Both the position numbers and the translations under genes were made by a program. The notes below the pieces were generated by a model, which saw nothing but the letters and a program-made list of their open reading frames with translations, searched no databases and was not told the DNA's origin. From Burkholderiaceae bacterium (lineage in GTDB: Bacteria > Pseudomonadota > Gammaproteobacteria > Burkholderiales > Burkholderiaceae_D), in the NCBI GenBank assembly GCA_031291325.1, contig JARLJG010000010.1, positions 1 to 64,000 on the forward strand: a DNA stretch of 64,000 nucleotides, read 5' to 3'. Numbering within the stretch: the first letter of the stretch is position 1; every line of letters begins with the position of its first letter. Positions 41,541-51,290 of the stretch are shown here, piece after piece.

Positions 41541-42236
41541 ATGGTTCCCTCCACACCGCGTGCCGCCGCTGCGCCGCGCAAACCGCGCAAGGCCGGCCCG
41601 TCGCTGGCAATGAAGAAGCAACCGGCGCAACAACGCGCCGCCGAGACCTTCGAGCTAATTCTGGAAATCACTGCAGAGACGCTGGCCGATGTCGGCATCG
41701 ACCGCCTGTCGACCAACCTGGTGTGCGAGCGCGCCGGCCTGTCGCCGCCGGCCTTGTACCGCTATTTCCCCAACAAGTACGCGATATTGTATGAATTGGG
41801 CCGGCGGCTGATGCTGCGGCAGAACGAATTGATTCCGCATTGGATCACGCAAGAGGTGCTCACCGGCCCGCGCGAAGCGATTCAAGTCGCGCTCGAAGGG
41901 CTGCTGCTCGACACCTTCCGCGTCACCAAGGAAACGGCTGCCGGCGTCTGGATTACGCGCGCGCTGCGCGCGGTGCCGGCGCTGGCGCAAGTGCGTCTGG
42001 AGTCGCACGAAGAGGTGGCGCAAATGAATGCCGCGCTGCTCTCGGCGGTATTCCCGCATGCCGACGAAGACGAACTGCGTATCGTCAGCCGCGTGTCGGT
42101 GGAGCTGATCTATGCCGCAGTGGAAATGCTATTCGACGAGCTGCCGATCGATATCCACTCGGTGGCGCACGTCGTGTCGTCGATGGTGGCGAGCTATCTG
42201 GATCGCATCAAAGAAGCGCCCAACATTGCACAATAA
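41541..42236 (+). CDS. TetR-family transcriptional regulator
   Basis: 231 residues from ATG 41541. After a basic, Ala/Pro-rich tail of about 35 residues comes the helix-turn-helix: ETFELILEITAETLADVG, then RLSTNLVCERAGLSPPALYRYFPNKYAILYELG. The C-terminal helical domain would bind an effector. Divergent from the kinase operon and next to two matching palindromes, it is almost certainly the local repressor. The Arg/Lys-rich N-terminal tail could extend DNA contact into the minor groove. The open frame extends upstream to 41409 but overlaps the operators. Confidence 0.92.
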   Translation: MVPSTPRAAAAPRKPRKAGPSLAMKKQPAQQRAAETFELILEITAETLADVGIDRLSTNLVCERAGLSPPALYRYFPNKYAILYELGRRLMLRQNELIPHWITQEVLTGPREAIQVALEGLLLDTFRVTKETAAGVWITRALRAVPALAQVRLESHEEVAQMNAALLSAVFPHADEDELRIVSRVSVELIYAAVEMLFDELPIDIHSVAHVVSSMVASYLDRIKEAPNIAQ

Positions 42237-42570
42237 GGCGTCTCGGTCCAAGCGTTGACGGTATTTCGAGCGGATCGAACACAATCCCGATCTCGCTGCG
42301 CGTGTCTGGCGCGCAGCGCTCCGGCCCTCGCCGGGCGCATGGTCAAGTCGCCGAAAATGCCGTCGTTCCGCAATGGCCCCTTGCTTAGCCTTGCGCCGTT
42401 TTGCCAGTCTCTTTTCCCCTGTCATCACGCCGTCATCAATCCAGTGTATACGAGTTCTCCACGCTATCGCCGATCGATTTGCGACGGCGCATAACGTGTA
42501 TTATTCGCACGCTCCGGTCGACGGTTTTCGTTCCAGGCGAGCAGACTTTCATTTCAAAAGTGGATTGAGC
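42237..42570 (+). other. Intergenic region upstream of the multicopper oxidase gene
   Basis: 334 bases. A -10-like TATTAT lies near 42499 with TTGCGA 14 bases upstream, an imperfect promoter. No gene, repeat or terminator with a T-run is evident. Confidence 0.4.
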
Positions 42571-44364
42571 ATGTCAGGTTACAAGCGGGGACTACGATAT
42601 TCTTTGTTTGGCGCGGTCGTGCGCTTTATTGCTTGCCTATTGCTGGCAGTCTGTTGTGTTCCGCCGGCATGGGCCGGGTCGGCGCCGCCGCTTGCGGCGC
42701 AAGACGCGGCACTCGATCCCTGCCCGCGCCCGCTACCCGGCAGCGCAGTGGCCGAGCCGGAGGATTTGCGCAGCCGCAATGGCGTGTTGCGGCTCGATTT
42801 GTCGATTCATAACTCGCGCCAGCCGGACGGATCGTCGCGTTACTGCTATCTGCTGCCGGACGGCAACCAGGCACCCACCTTGCGCCTGCATCCTGGCGAT
42901 CAATTGATACTGCGTTTGACGAATGCATTGGTCGAAGACAAGTCGACCGCTGCGGACCTGAAGGCGCTGGGCAAGCTATCGATATGCACGACAAGACCGA
43001 CCAAGAAAGTCGATCCTTGCATCAGCGGCGCGATGACCGCAACCTCCACCAATCTTCATTTCCACGGCATGACGATGCCGCCGGCATGCCATCAGGACGA
43101 AGTGCTGAAAACGTCGATCCAACCGAGCGATCCGGCCTTCGAGTACCGCTTTCGGATACCGCGCAACGAGCCGCCCGGCCTGTATTGGTACCACCCGCAC
43201 ATACACGGGTTCAGCAGCAAGCAGGTGCAAGGCGGTGCTTCGGGCGCCTTGATCGTCGAAGGCATCGAGCGTGCGATCCCGGAAGTGGCCGGCTTGCCGG
43301 AGCGCGTGCTGGTCATTCGCGACCAGGATTTGGCGAATCCGAAAGCGCCGCCGTCGAAGTTGGAACCGCAGGTGCCAAAAATGATGATCGAGCACGATGG
43401 CGATGCAGCCAACAACGGCACCGGTTTCGGCAAGCCGGCCAAGGACTTGTCGATTAATTTCGTGCCGGTGCCGTATCCCGACTATGCGCCGGCAACGGTC
43501 AAGATGAAGCCGAACGAGCGGCAGCTATGGCGCGTGCTCAACGCCTCCTCGGTGACTTATCTGAATCTCGCCGTGCTGTTCCGGCATGCGCCGCAACGGA
43601 TCGGCATCGTTGCCATCGATGGCGTGCCGAGGCGCAATGAAGGCCGCCCGGCAACTGCCGAATGGGTCGATCACATCGGTGTGCCGCCGGGTGCGCGCGT
43701 GGAATTCATCGTCAACGGCCCGCCCGCCGGCGTGCCGGCGCTGCTGGTGACGCGGACCGTCGATACTGGGCAGGGCGGCGAAAACGACCCGAATCGCGCA
43801 CTCGCATCCATCGTCGCCCAGGCCGATGCCACCGAGCCGCAGTCGATCTTGCCGACCGCGCATAGTCCGCTGCCGACGCCGGCGCTGCCTTGGCTGGGAA
43901 GCGTCACGCCCACCCGCGTGCGGAAACTCTATTTTTCGGAAAAGCAGGCCAACCCGAGCGATCCGAACAGCCCCATCGAGTTCTATCTGACTGTCGATGG
44001 CGAAAAGCCGGTGCTCTTCGATCCGCGCTCCGCCAAGCCGAACATTGTCGTCAAGCAAGGCGACGTCGAGGATTGGATCATCGAAAACCGGTCCACCGAA
44101 TTGCACGCCTTCCATATCCACCAATTGCATTTTCTGGTCATGGATTGGTCCGGCCTTGCGGTCGACGAGCCGTTTCTGCGCGACACGGTCAACGTCCCCT
44201 ATTTCAAGGAGCGCATGCTGGCATATCCGAGTGTGCGGCTGCGCATGGATTTTCGCGATCCGAACACGGTCGGCAGCTTCGTCTACCATTGCCATCTTCT
44301 GGAACATGAAGACGGCGGAATGATGGGCATCGTCCGCGTCGATCCGCGCGCCAAAACCCGCTGA
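42571..44364 (+). CDS. Multicopper oxidase
   Basis: 597 residues with a signal anchor or signal peptide around residues 15-36 (RFIACLLLAVCCVPPAWAG). Copper motifs of the laccase/CueO/bilirubin-oxidase family are all visible: NLHFHGMTM, YWYHPHIHG, LHAFHIHQLHF and FVYHCHLLEHEDGGMMG. The Met after the last motif indicates a type 1 copper axial Met. Oxidation takes place in the periplasm with oxygen reduced to water; copper(I), phenols or bilirubin-like compounds are possible substrates. No CueR-type regulator is near. It is a single-gene unit followed by strong hairpins. Confidence 0.92.
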   Translation: MSGYKRGLRYSLFGAVVRFIACLLLAVCCVPPAWAGSAPPLAAQDAALDPCPRPLPGSAVAEPEDLRSRNGVLRLDLSIHNSRQPDGSSRYCYLLPDGNQAPTLRLHPGDQLILRLTNALVEDKSTAADLKALGKLSICTTRPTKKVDPCISGAMTATSTNLHFHGMTMPPACHQDEVLKTSIQPSDPAFEYRFRIPRNEPPGLYWYHPHIHGFSSKQVQGGASGALIVEGIERAIPEVAGLPERVLVIRDQDLANPKAPPSKLEPQVPKMMIEHDGDAANNGTGFGKPAKDLSINFVPVPYPDYAPATVKMKPNERQLWRVLNASSVTYLNLAVLFRHAPQRIGIVAIDGVPRRNEGRPATAEWVDHIGVPPGARVEFIVNGPPAGVPALLVTRTVDTGQGGENDPNRALASIVAQADATEPQSILPTAHSPLPTPALPWLGSVTPTRVRKLYFSEKQANPSDPNSPIEFYLTVDGEKPVLFDPRSAKPNIVVKQGDVEDWIIENRSTELHAFHIHQLHFLVMDWSGLAVDEPFLRDTVNVPYFKERMLAYPSVRLRMDFRDPNTVGSFVYHCHLLEHEDGGMMGIVRVDPRAKTR

Positions 44365-44435
44365 CATTCCTGTCGACAACTCTTTTCCTCCGACGAATAT
44401 TGCGCACCGTCAACCGTTGGTGCGCTGCGCAATCC

Positions 44436-44462
44436 GCTGCTTGCGTAAAAAAGGCAAGCAGC
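44436..44462 (+). terminator. Hairpin downstream of the multicopper oxidase gene
   Basis: GCTGCTTGC / GCAAGCAGC, a perfect 9-bp stem with loop GTAAAAAAG. No T-run follows. A second stem GCGCACC/GGTGCGC at about 44402-44424 precedes it. Confidence 0.4.
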
Positions 44463-44466
44463 CAGA

Positions 44467-44534
44467 GTGTCACGCAACCGTCATGAAAACTTCATTCAAT
44501 TGTCATTAAGCTTGCGGGGGTTGGACGCTATTAT
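44467..44534 (+). promoter_or_regulatory. PHO box (four direct repeats) and -10 of the phosphoesterase gene
   Basis: Four 7-mers with 4-base spacers, exactly 11 bp apart: GTGTCAC (44467), CCGTCAT (44478), ACTTCAT (44489) and TTGTCAT (44500), matching the PhoB unit CTGTCAT. A -10 hexamer TATTAT is at 44529-44534. This predicts induction of the downstream gene by phosphate starvation through PhoBR. Confidence 0.8.
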
Positions 44535-44652
44535 TCATCCTCGCGCGAGTCACGGGTAACGGCAGCCTTAGCAACAAAAACAAGTGCACAAGGGGGCATG
44601 ACTTGCATTCGTTGGCACTTTCTTGAATATCCTTTAAGGGGGGAGTTTAATA

Positions 44653-46752
44653 ATGAGCATAAATAGCTTCAGATTGGGCGGCATGCGCAGAATGGGCCTG
44701 GGCCTGAGCGCGCTGGCGCTGTCCCAGATGGTATTGGTCGGTTGCGGCAACAGCTCGTCGAACACGACGGCAACCACCACCACCACCACGGTTGCAGCTT
44801 ACCTGCCGACGACGCCGATCAAGCATGTGATCGTCATCATTGGCGAAAATCACAGTTTCGACAACGTGTTTGCGACCTACATGCCGAAGAACGGCAACGG
44901 CATCTGGAATCTGCTGTCGCAGCAAATCGTCAATCAGGACGGCACCCCCGGCACGAATTTCAGCATGGCGCAGCAGCAGGCGGCCAGCGATACGTCGACC
45001 GACTCGTTCCTGCTTAGCCCGACCAAATCGGCCTATACGGGCGGCGTGATGCCTGCGCCGCTGACCGGCGGCCCCAAGGATTCCTACATTACCGGCGACA
45101 GCCTGACGCTGGCGCAGCAAACCGAAAACGGCTTGCCCGCCAGCTATTACCAATACCTGATCATGGGCGGCACCGGACAGGCCTCCGGCGTGCCCGATCA
45201 ACGCATTACGAACGTCACCGCGCTGCCGGCCGGCCCGTTCCAGTTGACTAACGGCTCCACCTTTAGTTACCACGATTATTCGGCCAGCCCGGTTCACCGC
45301 TTCTATCAAATGTGGCAGCAGCTCGATTGCAACATCAGCCACGCCACCGCATTGCGCCCGTCCGGTTGCGATGCAGCGCTGTTCTCGTGGGTGGAAACGA
45401 CGGTCGGCGCCGGCGCCAACGGCGTCGCGCAGCCAGCGAGTTTCAGCACCAATTATGCGGCCGGAGCGATCACGACCGGCGAAGGTTCCACCGCGCTGGG
45501 CTTCTATAACATGATCAACGGCGACGTGCCGTACTTCAAGAGCCTGGCCGATCAGTACGCCATCAGCGACAACTTCCATCAATCGGTCAACGGCGGCACC
45601 GGCGCCAATCACATCATGCTTGGTCATGGCGATATGATCTGGTTCAGCGACGGCAACGGCAATGCCGCCACGCCTCCGCACAATGCGGCGGTCGCCGCTG
45701 GCACCGCCAACGCCGGCACGGTCGACGAAATCGAGAACCCGAATGCGGCCGCAGGAACCAATAACTGGTACACGCAAGACGGCTACGGCGGCGGCTCGTA
45801 CGGCTCCGCTTCCTACGGCGGCGGTTCTTACAGCAATTGTTCCGACACTACCCAACCGGGCGTCGCACCGATCGTCAACTACCTGAAATCCTTGCCGACG
45901 GCGATCGCTTCCAAGTGCGAGGCTGGACACTACTACCTGTTGAATAACTACAACCCGGGCTATTTCGGCAACGGCAACAATGCCTATACCGACACCAACG
46001 CGAACAACACGGTGTTTACGATTCCGCCGTCCTCGGTGCCCAGCATCGGCGACAGCCTGATCGCTGCCAACGTCTCCTGGAAATACTATGGCGACCAATG
46101 GAACAACTACGTGAACGACCCGTATCAACTGAACTGGGGCACGCCAGGTGCAAACGCGGACGAATACTGCAACATCTGCAACCCGTTCCAATACGACACG
46201 TCGATCATGACCAATGCGACTGTGCGTGCTGCCCACATCCAGGACACCACCAATCTGTATTCGGATATCGCTGCGGGAACCCTGCCGGCTGTTTCGTTCG
46301 TCAAGCCGAGCGGATACGTCGACGGTCACCCAGCGTCTTCCAAGATGGATTTGTTTGAAGGCTTCTCGCAAAAGATCGTCAGCGCCGTGCAGGCGAATTC
46401 GACGCTGTGGGCCGATACCGCAATCTTCATCACCTTCGACGAAGGCGGCGGTTACTACGATTCGGGCTATGTGCAACCGCTCGACTTCTTCGGCGACGGC
46501 ACCCGTATCCCGTTCATCCTGGTTTCGCCTTACGCAATCTCCGGCTACGTGTCGCACGCTTACACCGACCACGTTTCGATCCTGAAGTTCATCGAAAGAA
46601 ACTGGGGCTTGAAGCCGATCACCAGCAGAAGCCGCGACAACTTCCCGAACCCGGTGGTGGCGTATTCCAATCCGTACGTGCCGACCAACAGCCCGGCAAT
46701 CGGCGACTTGTTCGATATGTTCGACTTTACGGCGACAGTGGCGCAGAACTGA
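44653..46752 (+). CDS. Secreted phosphoesterase (acid phosphatase/phospholipase C superfamily)
   Basis: 699 residues. A lipoprotein-type signal ends in MVLVGCGNSS, so the protein is probably anchored through Cys31. The phosphoesterase fold of phospholipase C and AcpA-like acid phosphatases shows IKHVIVIIGENHSFDNVFAT with the nucleophile region near residue 60 and AIFITFDEGGGYYDSGYV with the metal-binding Asp-Glu near 590. A Gly/Ser/Tyr-rich insert (YGGGSYGSASYGGGSYS) lies around residues 378-394. RBS AGGGGGGAG precedes ATG 44653. The PHO box upstream supports phosphate scavenging from organic phosphates or phospholipids. Confidence 0.88.
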   Translation: MSINSFRLGGMRRMGLGLSALALSQMVLVGCGNSSSNTTATTTTTTVAAYLPTTPIKHVIVIIGENHSFDNVFATYMPKNGNGIWNLLSQQIVNQDGTPGTNFSMAQQQAASDTSTDSFLLSPTKSAYTGGVMPAPLTGGPKDSYITGDSLTLAQQTENGLPASYYQYLIMGGTGQASGVPDQRITNVTALPAGPFQLTNGSTFSYHDYSASPVHRFYQMWQQLDCNISHATALRPSGCDAALFSWVETTVGAGANGVAQPASFSTNYAAGAITTGEGSTALGFYNMINGDVPYFKSLADQYAISDNFHQSVNGGTGANHIMLGHGDMIWFSDGNGNAATPPHNAAVAAGTANAGTVDEIENPNAAAGTNNWYTQDGYGGGSYGSASYGGGSYSNCSDTTQPGVAPIVNYLKSLPTAIASKCEAGHYYLLNNYNPGYFGNGNNAYTDTNANNTVFTIPPSSVPSIGDSLIAANVSWKYYGDQWNNYVNDPYQLNWGTPGANADEYCNICNPFQYDTSIMTNATVRAAHIQDTTNLYSDIAAGTLPAVSFVKPSGYVDGHPASSKMDLFEGFSQKIVSAVQANSTLWADTAIFITFDEGGGYYDSGYVQPLDFFGDGTRIPFILVSPYAISGYVSHAYTDHVSILKFIERNWGLKPITSRSRDNFPNPVVAYSNPYVPTNSPAIGDLFDMFDFTATVAQN

Positions 46753-46844
46753 TAGCGCCGACCTTACCCGCAGCTTGAACCAAATGACTGCTGCGGCAGG
46801 CTCGCAAAGAGCCCGCCGCAGCAGTTTGCTTTTGGCGACGTTGA

Positions 46845-47083
46845 AAATATTAACCAAGCGCCGCACAACTTGCCGTCGTTCCCGCGAAGGCGCACTGCTG
46901 TCCGGGATAAATGTGTTGACAGGGCAGAAAGGACGACGACAGGTTGAAGAAATGGCGTGAATCCAGTTGGGATTATTCTCATGAATGTCAATGAAATTAT
47001 CCCGGACAGCAGTGCGCCTTCGCGGGAACGACGGAGATGATTTTTGCACAAACCTGTGCGAATGCAGTTTCTACCCACAAAGA
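46845..47083. mobile_element. MITE-like element, copy 2, with a 37-bp perfect inverted repeat
   Basis: Flanks match the other copies: AACCAAGCGC..CACAACTTG before the first arm and CAGTTTCTACCCACAAAGAAG at the right. The interior carries a 37-bp perfect inverted repeat (46874-46910 and 46997-47033) starting CGTCGTTCCCGCGAAGGCG, with a 6-bp inner pair TTGACA/TGTCAA. The left terminus is degraded. Confidence 0.65.
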
Positions 47084-47098
47084 AGTCTGAACATCTAT

Positions 47099-47137
47099 AA
47101 AAAAAGGGGAGTACGGTCGGTCGACCGCACTCCCCTT
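47099..47137 (-). terminator. Rho-independent terminator of the prolyl oligopeptidase gene
   Basis: Stem AAGGGGAGT (47104-47112) with ACTCCCCTT (47129-47137), inner CGGTCGGTCGACCG; on the minus strand it ends in TTTTTTT. It begins 24 bases after the gene's stop. Confidence 0.9.
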
Positions 47138-47160
47138 GTCACATCTTCCCGTTGCCGGTT

Positions 47161-49296
47161 TTATTTCGTGAATTTCGGTGTGAAGCAGATATTCTTCCAA
47201 ACGAACGCATACATGTCGGCGGTTTCTTCCAGCGTCTTGGCCAGGTTGCTGGCGCCGTGGCCGGAGTTGGTTTCGATGCGGATCAACTTTGGATTGCCGG
47301 TCGGGTTCTTCTCTTGCATCGTCGCCGTGTATTTGAACGAATGGGCCGGCACGACGCGGTCGTCATGATCGGAAGTCATCACCAGGATCGCCGGGTAGTT
47401 GGCGCCGGCCTTGATATTGTGCAGCGGCGAATAGCCCAATAAATTACGGAACTGGGCTTCGTCGTCGCTCGATCCATAATCCGCCACCCAGCCGGTGCCG
47501 GCCGAAAACTTCTGGAAGCGCAGCATATCCATCACGCCGACCGCCGGCAGCGCCACCCGGAACAGGTCGGACCGTTGATTGACCACCGCGCCGACCAGCA
47601 GCCCGCCGTTGCTGCCGCCCTGCAAGGTCAATTTGCCCGGCGTCGTGAACTTTTCATGGATCAAATATTCGGCGGCGGCGATGCAGTCGTCGAACACGTT
47701 TTGCTTGTTCAACTTCATCCCCGCTTCGTGCCACTTCTCGCCGTATTCGCCGCCGCCGCGCAGATTGGCAATCGCGAAAATGCCGCCTTGCTCCAGCCAC
47801 GCGATGCGGGTGGCGCTGAAGGTCGGATTGATGGTGATATTGAAGCCGCCATAGCCATACAGGATGGTCGGATTCTTGCCGTTGCGCTTGAGTCCCTTTT
47901 TGTAGACCAGGAACATCGGTATCCGTGTGCCGTCCTTGCTTTTGTAGAATACCTGCCTGCTCTCGTATTGGTCAGCCTTGAAGCCGGGGATTTCAGGCGC
48001 GCGGAACAGTTTCGATTGGCGGCTCGCAATATCGTAGCGGAAAATGGTGGGCGGATAATTCAGCGTGGTGTAGACGTAGAAGGTATCCTGGTCCGATTTC
48101 TCGCCGCCGAAACCGCCGACCGTGCCGGGACCGGGAAAGGCGATCTCGTTTTCCAGATGTCCGCTGCGGTCATAGACATAGGTATGCGCGCTGACATCTT
48201 TCAGGTAGGTGGCAAACAGCTTGCCGCCGGTGGCGCTGATGCTCTCCAGAGAATCGGGGCCTTCAGGCAGCACCGTTTTCCAGTCCTGTTCGGCCGGATG
48301 CGCCGGGTCGTATAACATCAACTTTTGCTTCGGCGCGTTGCGGTTGGTGACGATCAGCAAACCGTCGCCGTCATTATCGACCACGCCGAAACTGTCTTCG
48401 CTGACATCCTTGACGATGGGCTTGAACGCGGTGTCGCCCGCGCCATCGTCGCGCGCGTACAAGGCGTTGCCGCGCTTGTCCGGGTCCTGGATGCTCAAGA
48501 TCGCAAAGCGTTCGTCTTCGGTGGTGCCGACATTGACGTAATAGCTCGGACGCGCGTTATCTTCATACACCAGCGTATCGGCGCTTTGCGGCGTGCCGAT
48601 CTTGTGAAAATAGACCTTTTGGTTCTCGTTCCTGGCGGTCAGTTCCTTGCCTTTTTCCGGCTCCGGGTAGCGGCTGTAATAAAAGCCGTCGCCGCGCCAC
48701 GAAGCGCTGGAATAGCGCGCCCAGTGCAGCACTTCCGGCAGCGTCTTGTGCGTGCTCATGTCCATCACGTACAGATCGTACCAGTCGGAACCGGGGATCG
48801 CAGTGCGGCCATAGGCGGCATACTTGCCATCCTTGCTGAGCACGAACGAGGTCAGGCGGATCGTGCCGTCGGCGGAAAACGTGTTCGGGTCGAGCAACAC
48901 TTCGGGCTTGCCGTCGTAGCCCTTTTGTGTGTACAGCTCAGCCTGGTTTTGCAAGCCGTCGTTCTTGTAAAAGAAGACGTCGTCGTTCTTCTTGAATGGC
49001 GCGCTGTATTTGACGTAGTTCGCCAGCGCCTTGACGCGTTCCAGCGTTTTTTCCCGGTATGGAATTTGCGCCAGGTAGCCGAAGGTCAGCTTGTTTTGCG
49101 CGTCGACCCAGGCCTTGGTTGCCGGCGCGTTATCGTCTTCCAGCCAACGGTAGGGGTCGGAAACGACGGTGCCGAAATAGGTATCGGTGTGCTCGATCTT
49201 TTGGGTGATCGGGTATTGCAGCGGGTCGGCGTTCACGGTGCTCCAGGAACTGATTAGTGCAAACAACAAGGCCGCGTGGGCCGCAGATTTGGTCAT
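47161..49296 (-). CDS. Prolyl oligopeptidase family serine peptidase (S9A)
   Basis: 711 residues, of which the first 23 form a signal peptide (AALLFALISSWSTVNA). Beta-propeller residues about 80-430 precede the alpha/beta-hydrolase catalytic domain: GGSNGGLLVGAVVNQ with the nucleophile Ser, DHDDRVVPAHSFKY with Asp and NSGHGASNLAKT with the His. The YPITQKIEHTDTYFGTVVSDPYRWLED start is typical of the family. It cuts after proline in short peptides, here in the periplasm or outside. Stand-alone gene with its own terminator. Confidence 0.94.
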   Translation of the reverse strand: MTKSAAHAALLFALISSWSTVNADPLQYPITQKIEHTDTYFGTVVSDPYRWLEDDNAPATKAWVDAQNKLTFGYLAQIPYREKTLERVKALANYVKYSAPFKKNDDVFFYKNDGLQNQAELYTQKGYDGKPEVLLDPNTFSADGTIRLTSFVLSKDGKYAAYGRTAIPGSDWYDLYVMDMSTHKTLPEVLHWARYSSASWRGDGFYYSRYPEPEKGKELTARNENQKVYFHKIGTPQSADTLVYEDNARPSYYVNVGTTEDERFAILSIQDPDKRGNALYARDDGAGDTAFKPIVKDVSEDSFGVVDNDGDGLLIVTNRNAPKQKLMLYDPAHPAEQDWKTVLPEGPDSLESISATGGKLFATYLKDVSAHTYVYDRSGHLENEIAFPGPGTVGGFGGEKSDQDTFYVYTTLNYPPTIFRYDIASRQSKLFRAPEIPGFKADQYESRQVFYKSKDGTRIPMFLVYKKGLKRNGKNPTILYGYGGFNITINPTFSATRIAWLEQGGIFAIANLRGGGEYGEKWHEAGMKLNKQNVFDDCIAAAEYLIHEKFTTPGKLTLQGGSNGGLLVGAVVNQRSDLFRVALPAVGVMDMLRFQKFSAGTGWVADYGSSDDEAQFRNLLGYSPLHNIKAGANYPAILVMTSDHDDRVVPAHSFKYTATMQEKNPTGNPKLIRIETNSGHGASNLAKTLEETADMYAFVWKNICFTPKFTK

Positions 49297-49418
49297 CGGT
49301 TTTCCCTTTTAGGGTTATAGATTTTGGTTGCCGTCAAACTCCAGGACGGCGCTCCGCCGGTAGGCGAACCGAGTGTACCCGCGCACGGCCCAGCCATCAA
49401 GCGCGCTATAAAAACCCG

Positions 49419-51290
49419 CTATAAAAACCCTATCGATAGCCAGGGAAATGCAGCGATCAAGATCAGTGCGACAAACAACGCGCCGAGGTACGGCCAAACC
49501 TGCCGCATCGCGCGATCCGGGTTGACCTTGCCGATGGCACAGGCGGCATAAAAGCCGACCCCGAACGGCGGCGCGAACAAACCCAATCCCATTGCGAAAA
49601 CCACGGTCATCGCATAATGCACTTCATGGATGCCGACCGCACGCGCCACCGGGAACAGCAGCGGGCCGAATAACACGATGGCGGGAATCCCTTCCAGCAC
49701 GCTGCCCAACACCACGAAGACCACCACCGATATGGCGATGAAGCCGCCCTTGCCGCCGGGAACCGTCGCCATCGCCTCCGCCAATTGCGTCGAAAATCCG
49801 GATTGCGTCAGCGCCCAGGCCATCGCCGTCGCGCAGCCGATGATGAGCAGGATCGCGCCCGACAGCGACGCGGTTTCGACCAGCATCGGGTAGATGCGCC
49901 GCCAATCGAAGCGGCGGTAGATCAACAGGCCGGCCAGCACCGTGTAGGCGATGCCGACGGTGGAGACTTCGGTCGCCGTCGCCACGCCTTGCACAACCAC
50001 GGTGCGGATGACGAACGGTAAGGCCAGCGCCGGCAAGGCCAGCAGCAACAGCTTGCCGATTTGCCGCGCCGAAGCGCGCGCGACCTGCGAGACATCTTCG
50101 CCACGGCTATGGAAGAACACGACTACTGCCAACGCCAGCGCGCCGATCAGCGCAGGCAGCAGCCCGCCGGCGAACAATGCCGAGATCGAGACTCCGGTGA
50201 CCGAGCCGATGGTAATCAACACCAGGCTGGGCGGGATGGTTTCCGACATCGCGCCCGATGCGGAAAGCAGCGCGATCAATCGGCCTTCGGAGGTGCCGCG
50301 CCGTTTCATTTCCGGGAATAGCGCCGGTGCCACTGCCGCCATGTCGGCAGCCTTCGAGCCGGAAATCCCGGAAACCAGGTACATCGCGCCCAACAGCACA
50401 TAGGCCAGCCCGCCGCGCACATGCCCGAGCAGGGCGGCCAAGAAATCGACCATCGCGCGGGCCACGCCGGTCATCTCGATCAGCAAGCCGAGGAAGACGA
50501 ACAAAGGCACCGCCAGCAAAATGAGCGCCGACATGCCTTCGTCCATGCGACTGACCACGATGGTCAACGGCGTAGTGGTGGTCAGCATCAGGTAAGACAA
50601 GGTGGCGACGCCGAAGGCGAAGGCAATCGGCACGCCGCAGGCGACGCACAGCGCGACCAGTCCGACGAAAAAAATCAGCAGGTTGATATTGCCCAGCGCC
50701 AGAAACCACGGCTGCGCAAACCACAGCCCGCCGCACAATAGAGCCACCAACGCAACGGCAAGAACCAGTCGCTGCAGCGGCACTTGATCGAGCAAGCGGA
50801 TCAAGACGATGGCCAGCATCGCCAGCGCGCCGACGCCGATCGCCGCAACGCGCCAGCTATCGTGGATTTCCAGCGCCGGCGTCGTGATATCGGCCTGATC
50901 GCCGAAATACTCGTAGGCCGGCAGCAGAATTTCCAGCACGAAGGCCGCCACCAGCAATTGCGCGCCGAGTTCGGCGTATTTTCTCCTGGCAGGCGGCAAT
51001 AGCTTGACCAGCGTGGTCAGGCGCATGTGTTCGCCGCGCCGCAATGCGATCACCGCGCCCAGCATCGCCAGCCACAGGAACAGGATCGACGCCAACTCGT
51101 CCGACCAGGTCAGCGGCGCGTTGAACACGTAGCGCGCCACCACGCCCGATAGCAAGATCAGGATCTCCAGCAGCACCAGCAACGCGGCGGGCGCTTCGCT
51201 GATCCAGCCGATGCCGCGATCCAACGCCTGCAGCAGCGGATAACGCCACGCGGATCCGTTGCCGACTGCCTCGATATCGCGCTTAACCAA
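49419..51290 (-). CDS. TRAP transporter DctQ-DctM fusion permease
   Basis: 623 residues. The first 200 residues are the four-helix small permease DctQ (GVVARYVFNAPLTWSDELAS is its signature); from about 205 onward a DctM large permease follows with twelve helices (GVPIAFAFGVATLSYLMLTT, MYLVSGISGSKAADMAAVAP, LLSASGAMSETIPPSLVLIT). The fused form is common. The start overlaps the DctP gene stop by 8 bases. It uses ion gradients to import organic acids handed over by the periplasmic binding protein. Confidence 0.94.
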   Translation of the reverse strand: MVKRDIEAVGNGSAWRYPLLQALDRGIGWISEAPAALLVLLEILILLSGVVARYVFNAPLTWSDELASILFLWLAMLGAVIALRRGEHMRLTTLVKLLPPARRKYAELGAQLLVAAFVLEILLPAYEYFGDQADITTPALEIHDSWRVAAIGVGALAMLAIVLIRLLDQVPLQRLVLAVALVALLCGGLWFAQPWFLALGNINLLIFFVGLVALCVACGVPIAFAFGVATLSYLMLTTTTPLTIVVSRMDEGMSALILLAVPLFVFLGLLIEMTGVARAMVDFLAALLGHVRGGLAYVLLGAMYLVSGISGSKAADMAAVAPALFPEMKRRGTSEGRLIALLSASGAMSETIPPSLVLITIGSVTGVSISALFAGGLLPALIGALALAVVVFFHSRGEDVSQVARASARQIGKLLLLALPALALPFVIRTVVVQGVATATEVSTVGIAYTVLAGLLIYRRFDWRRIYPMLVETASLSGAILLIIGCATAMAWALTQSGFSTQLAEAMATVPGGKGGFIAISVVVFVVLGSVLEGIPAIVLFGPLLFPVARAVGIHEVHYAMTVVFAMGLGLFAPPFGVGFYAACAIGKVNPDRAMRQVWPYLGALFVALILIAAFPWLSIGFL

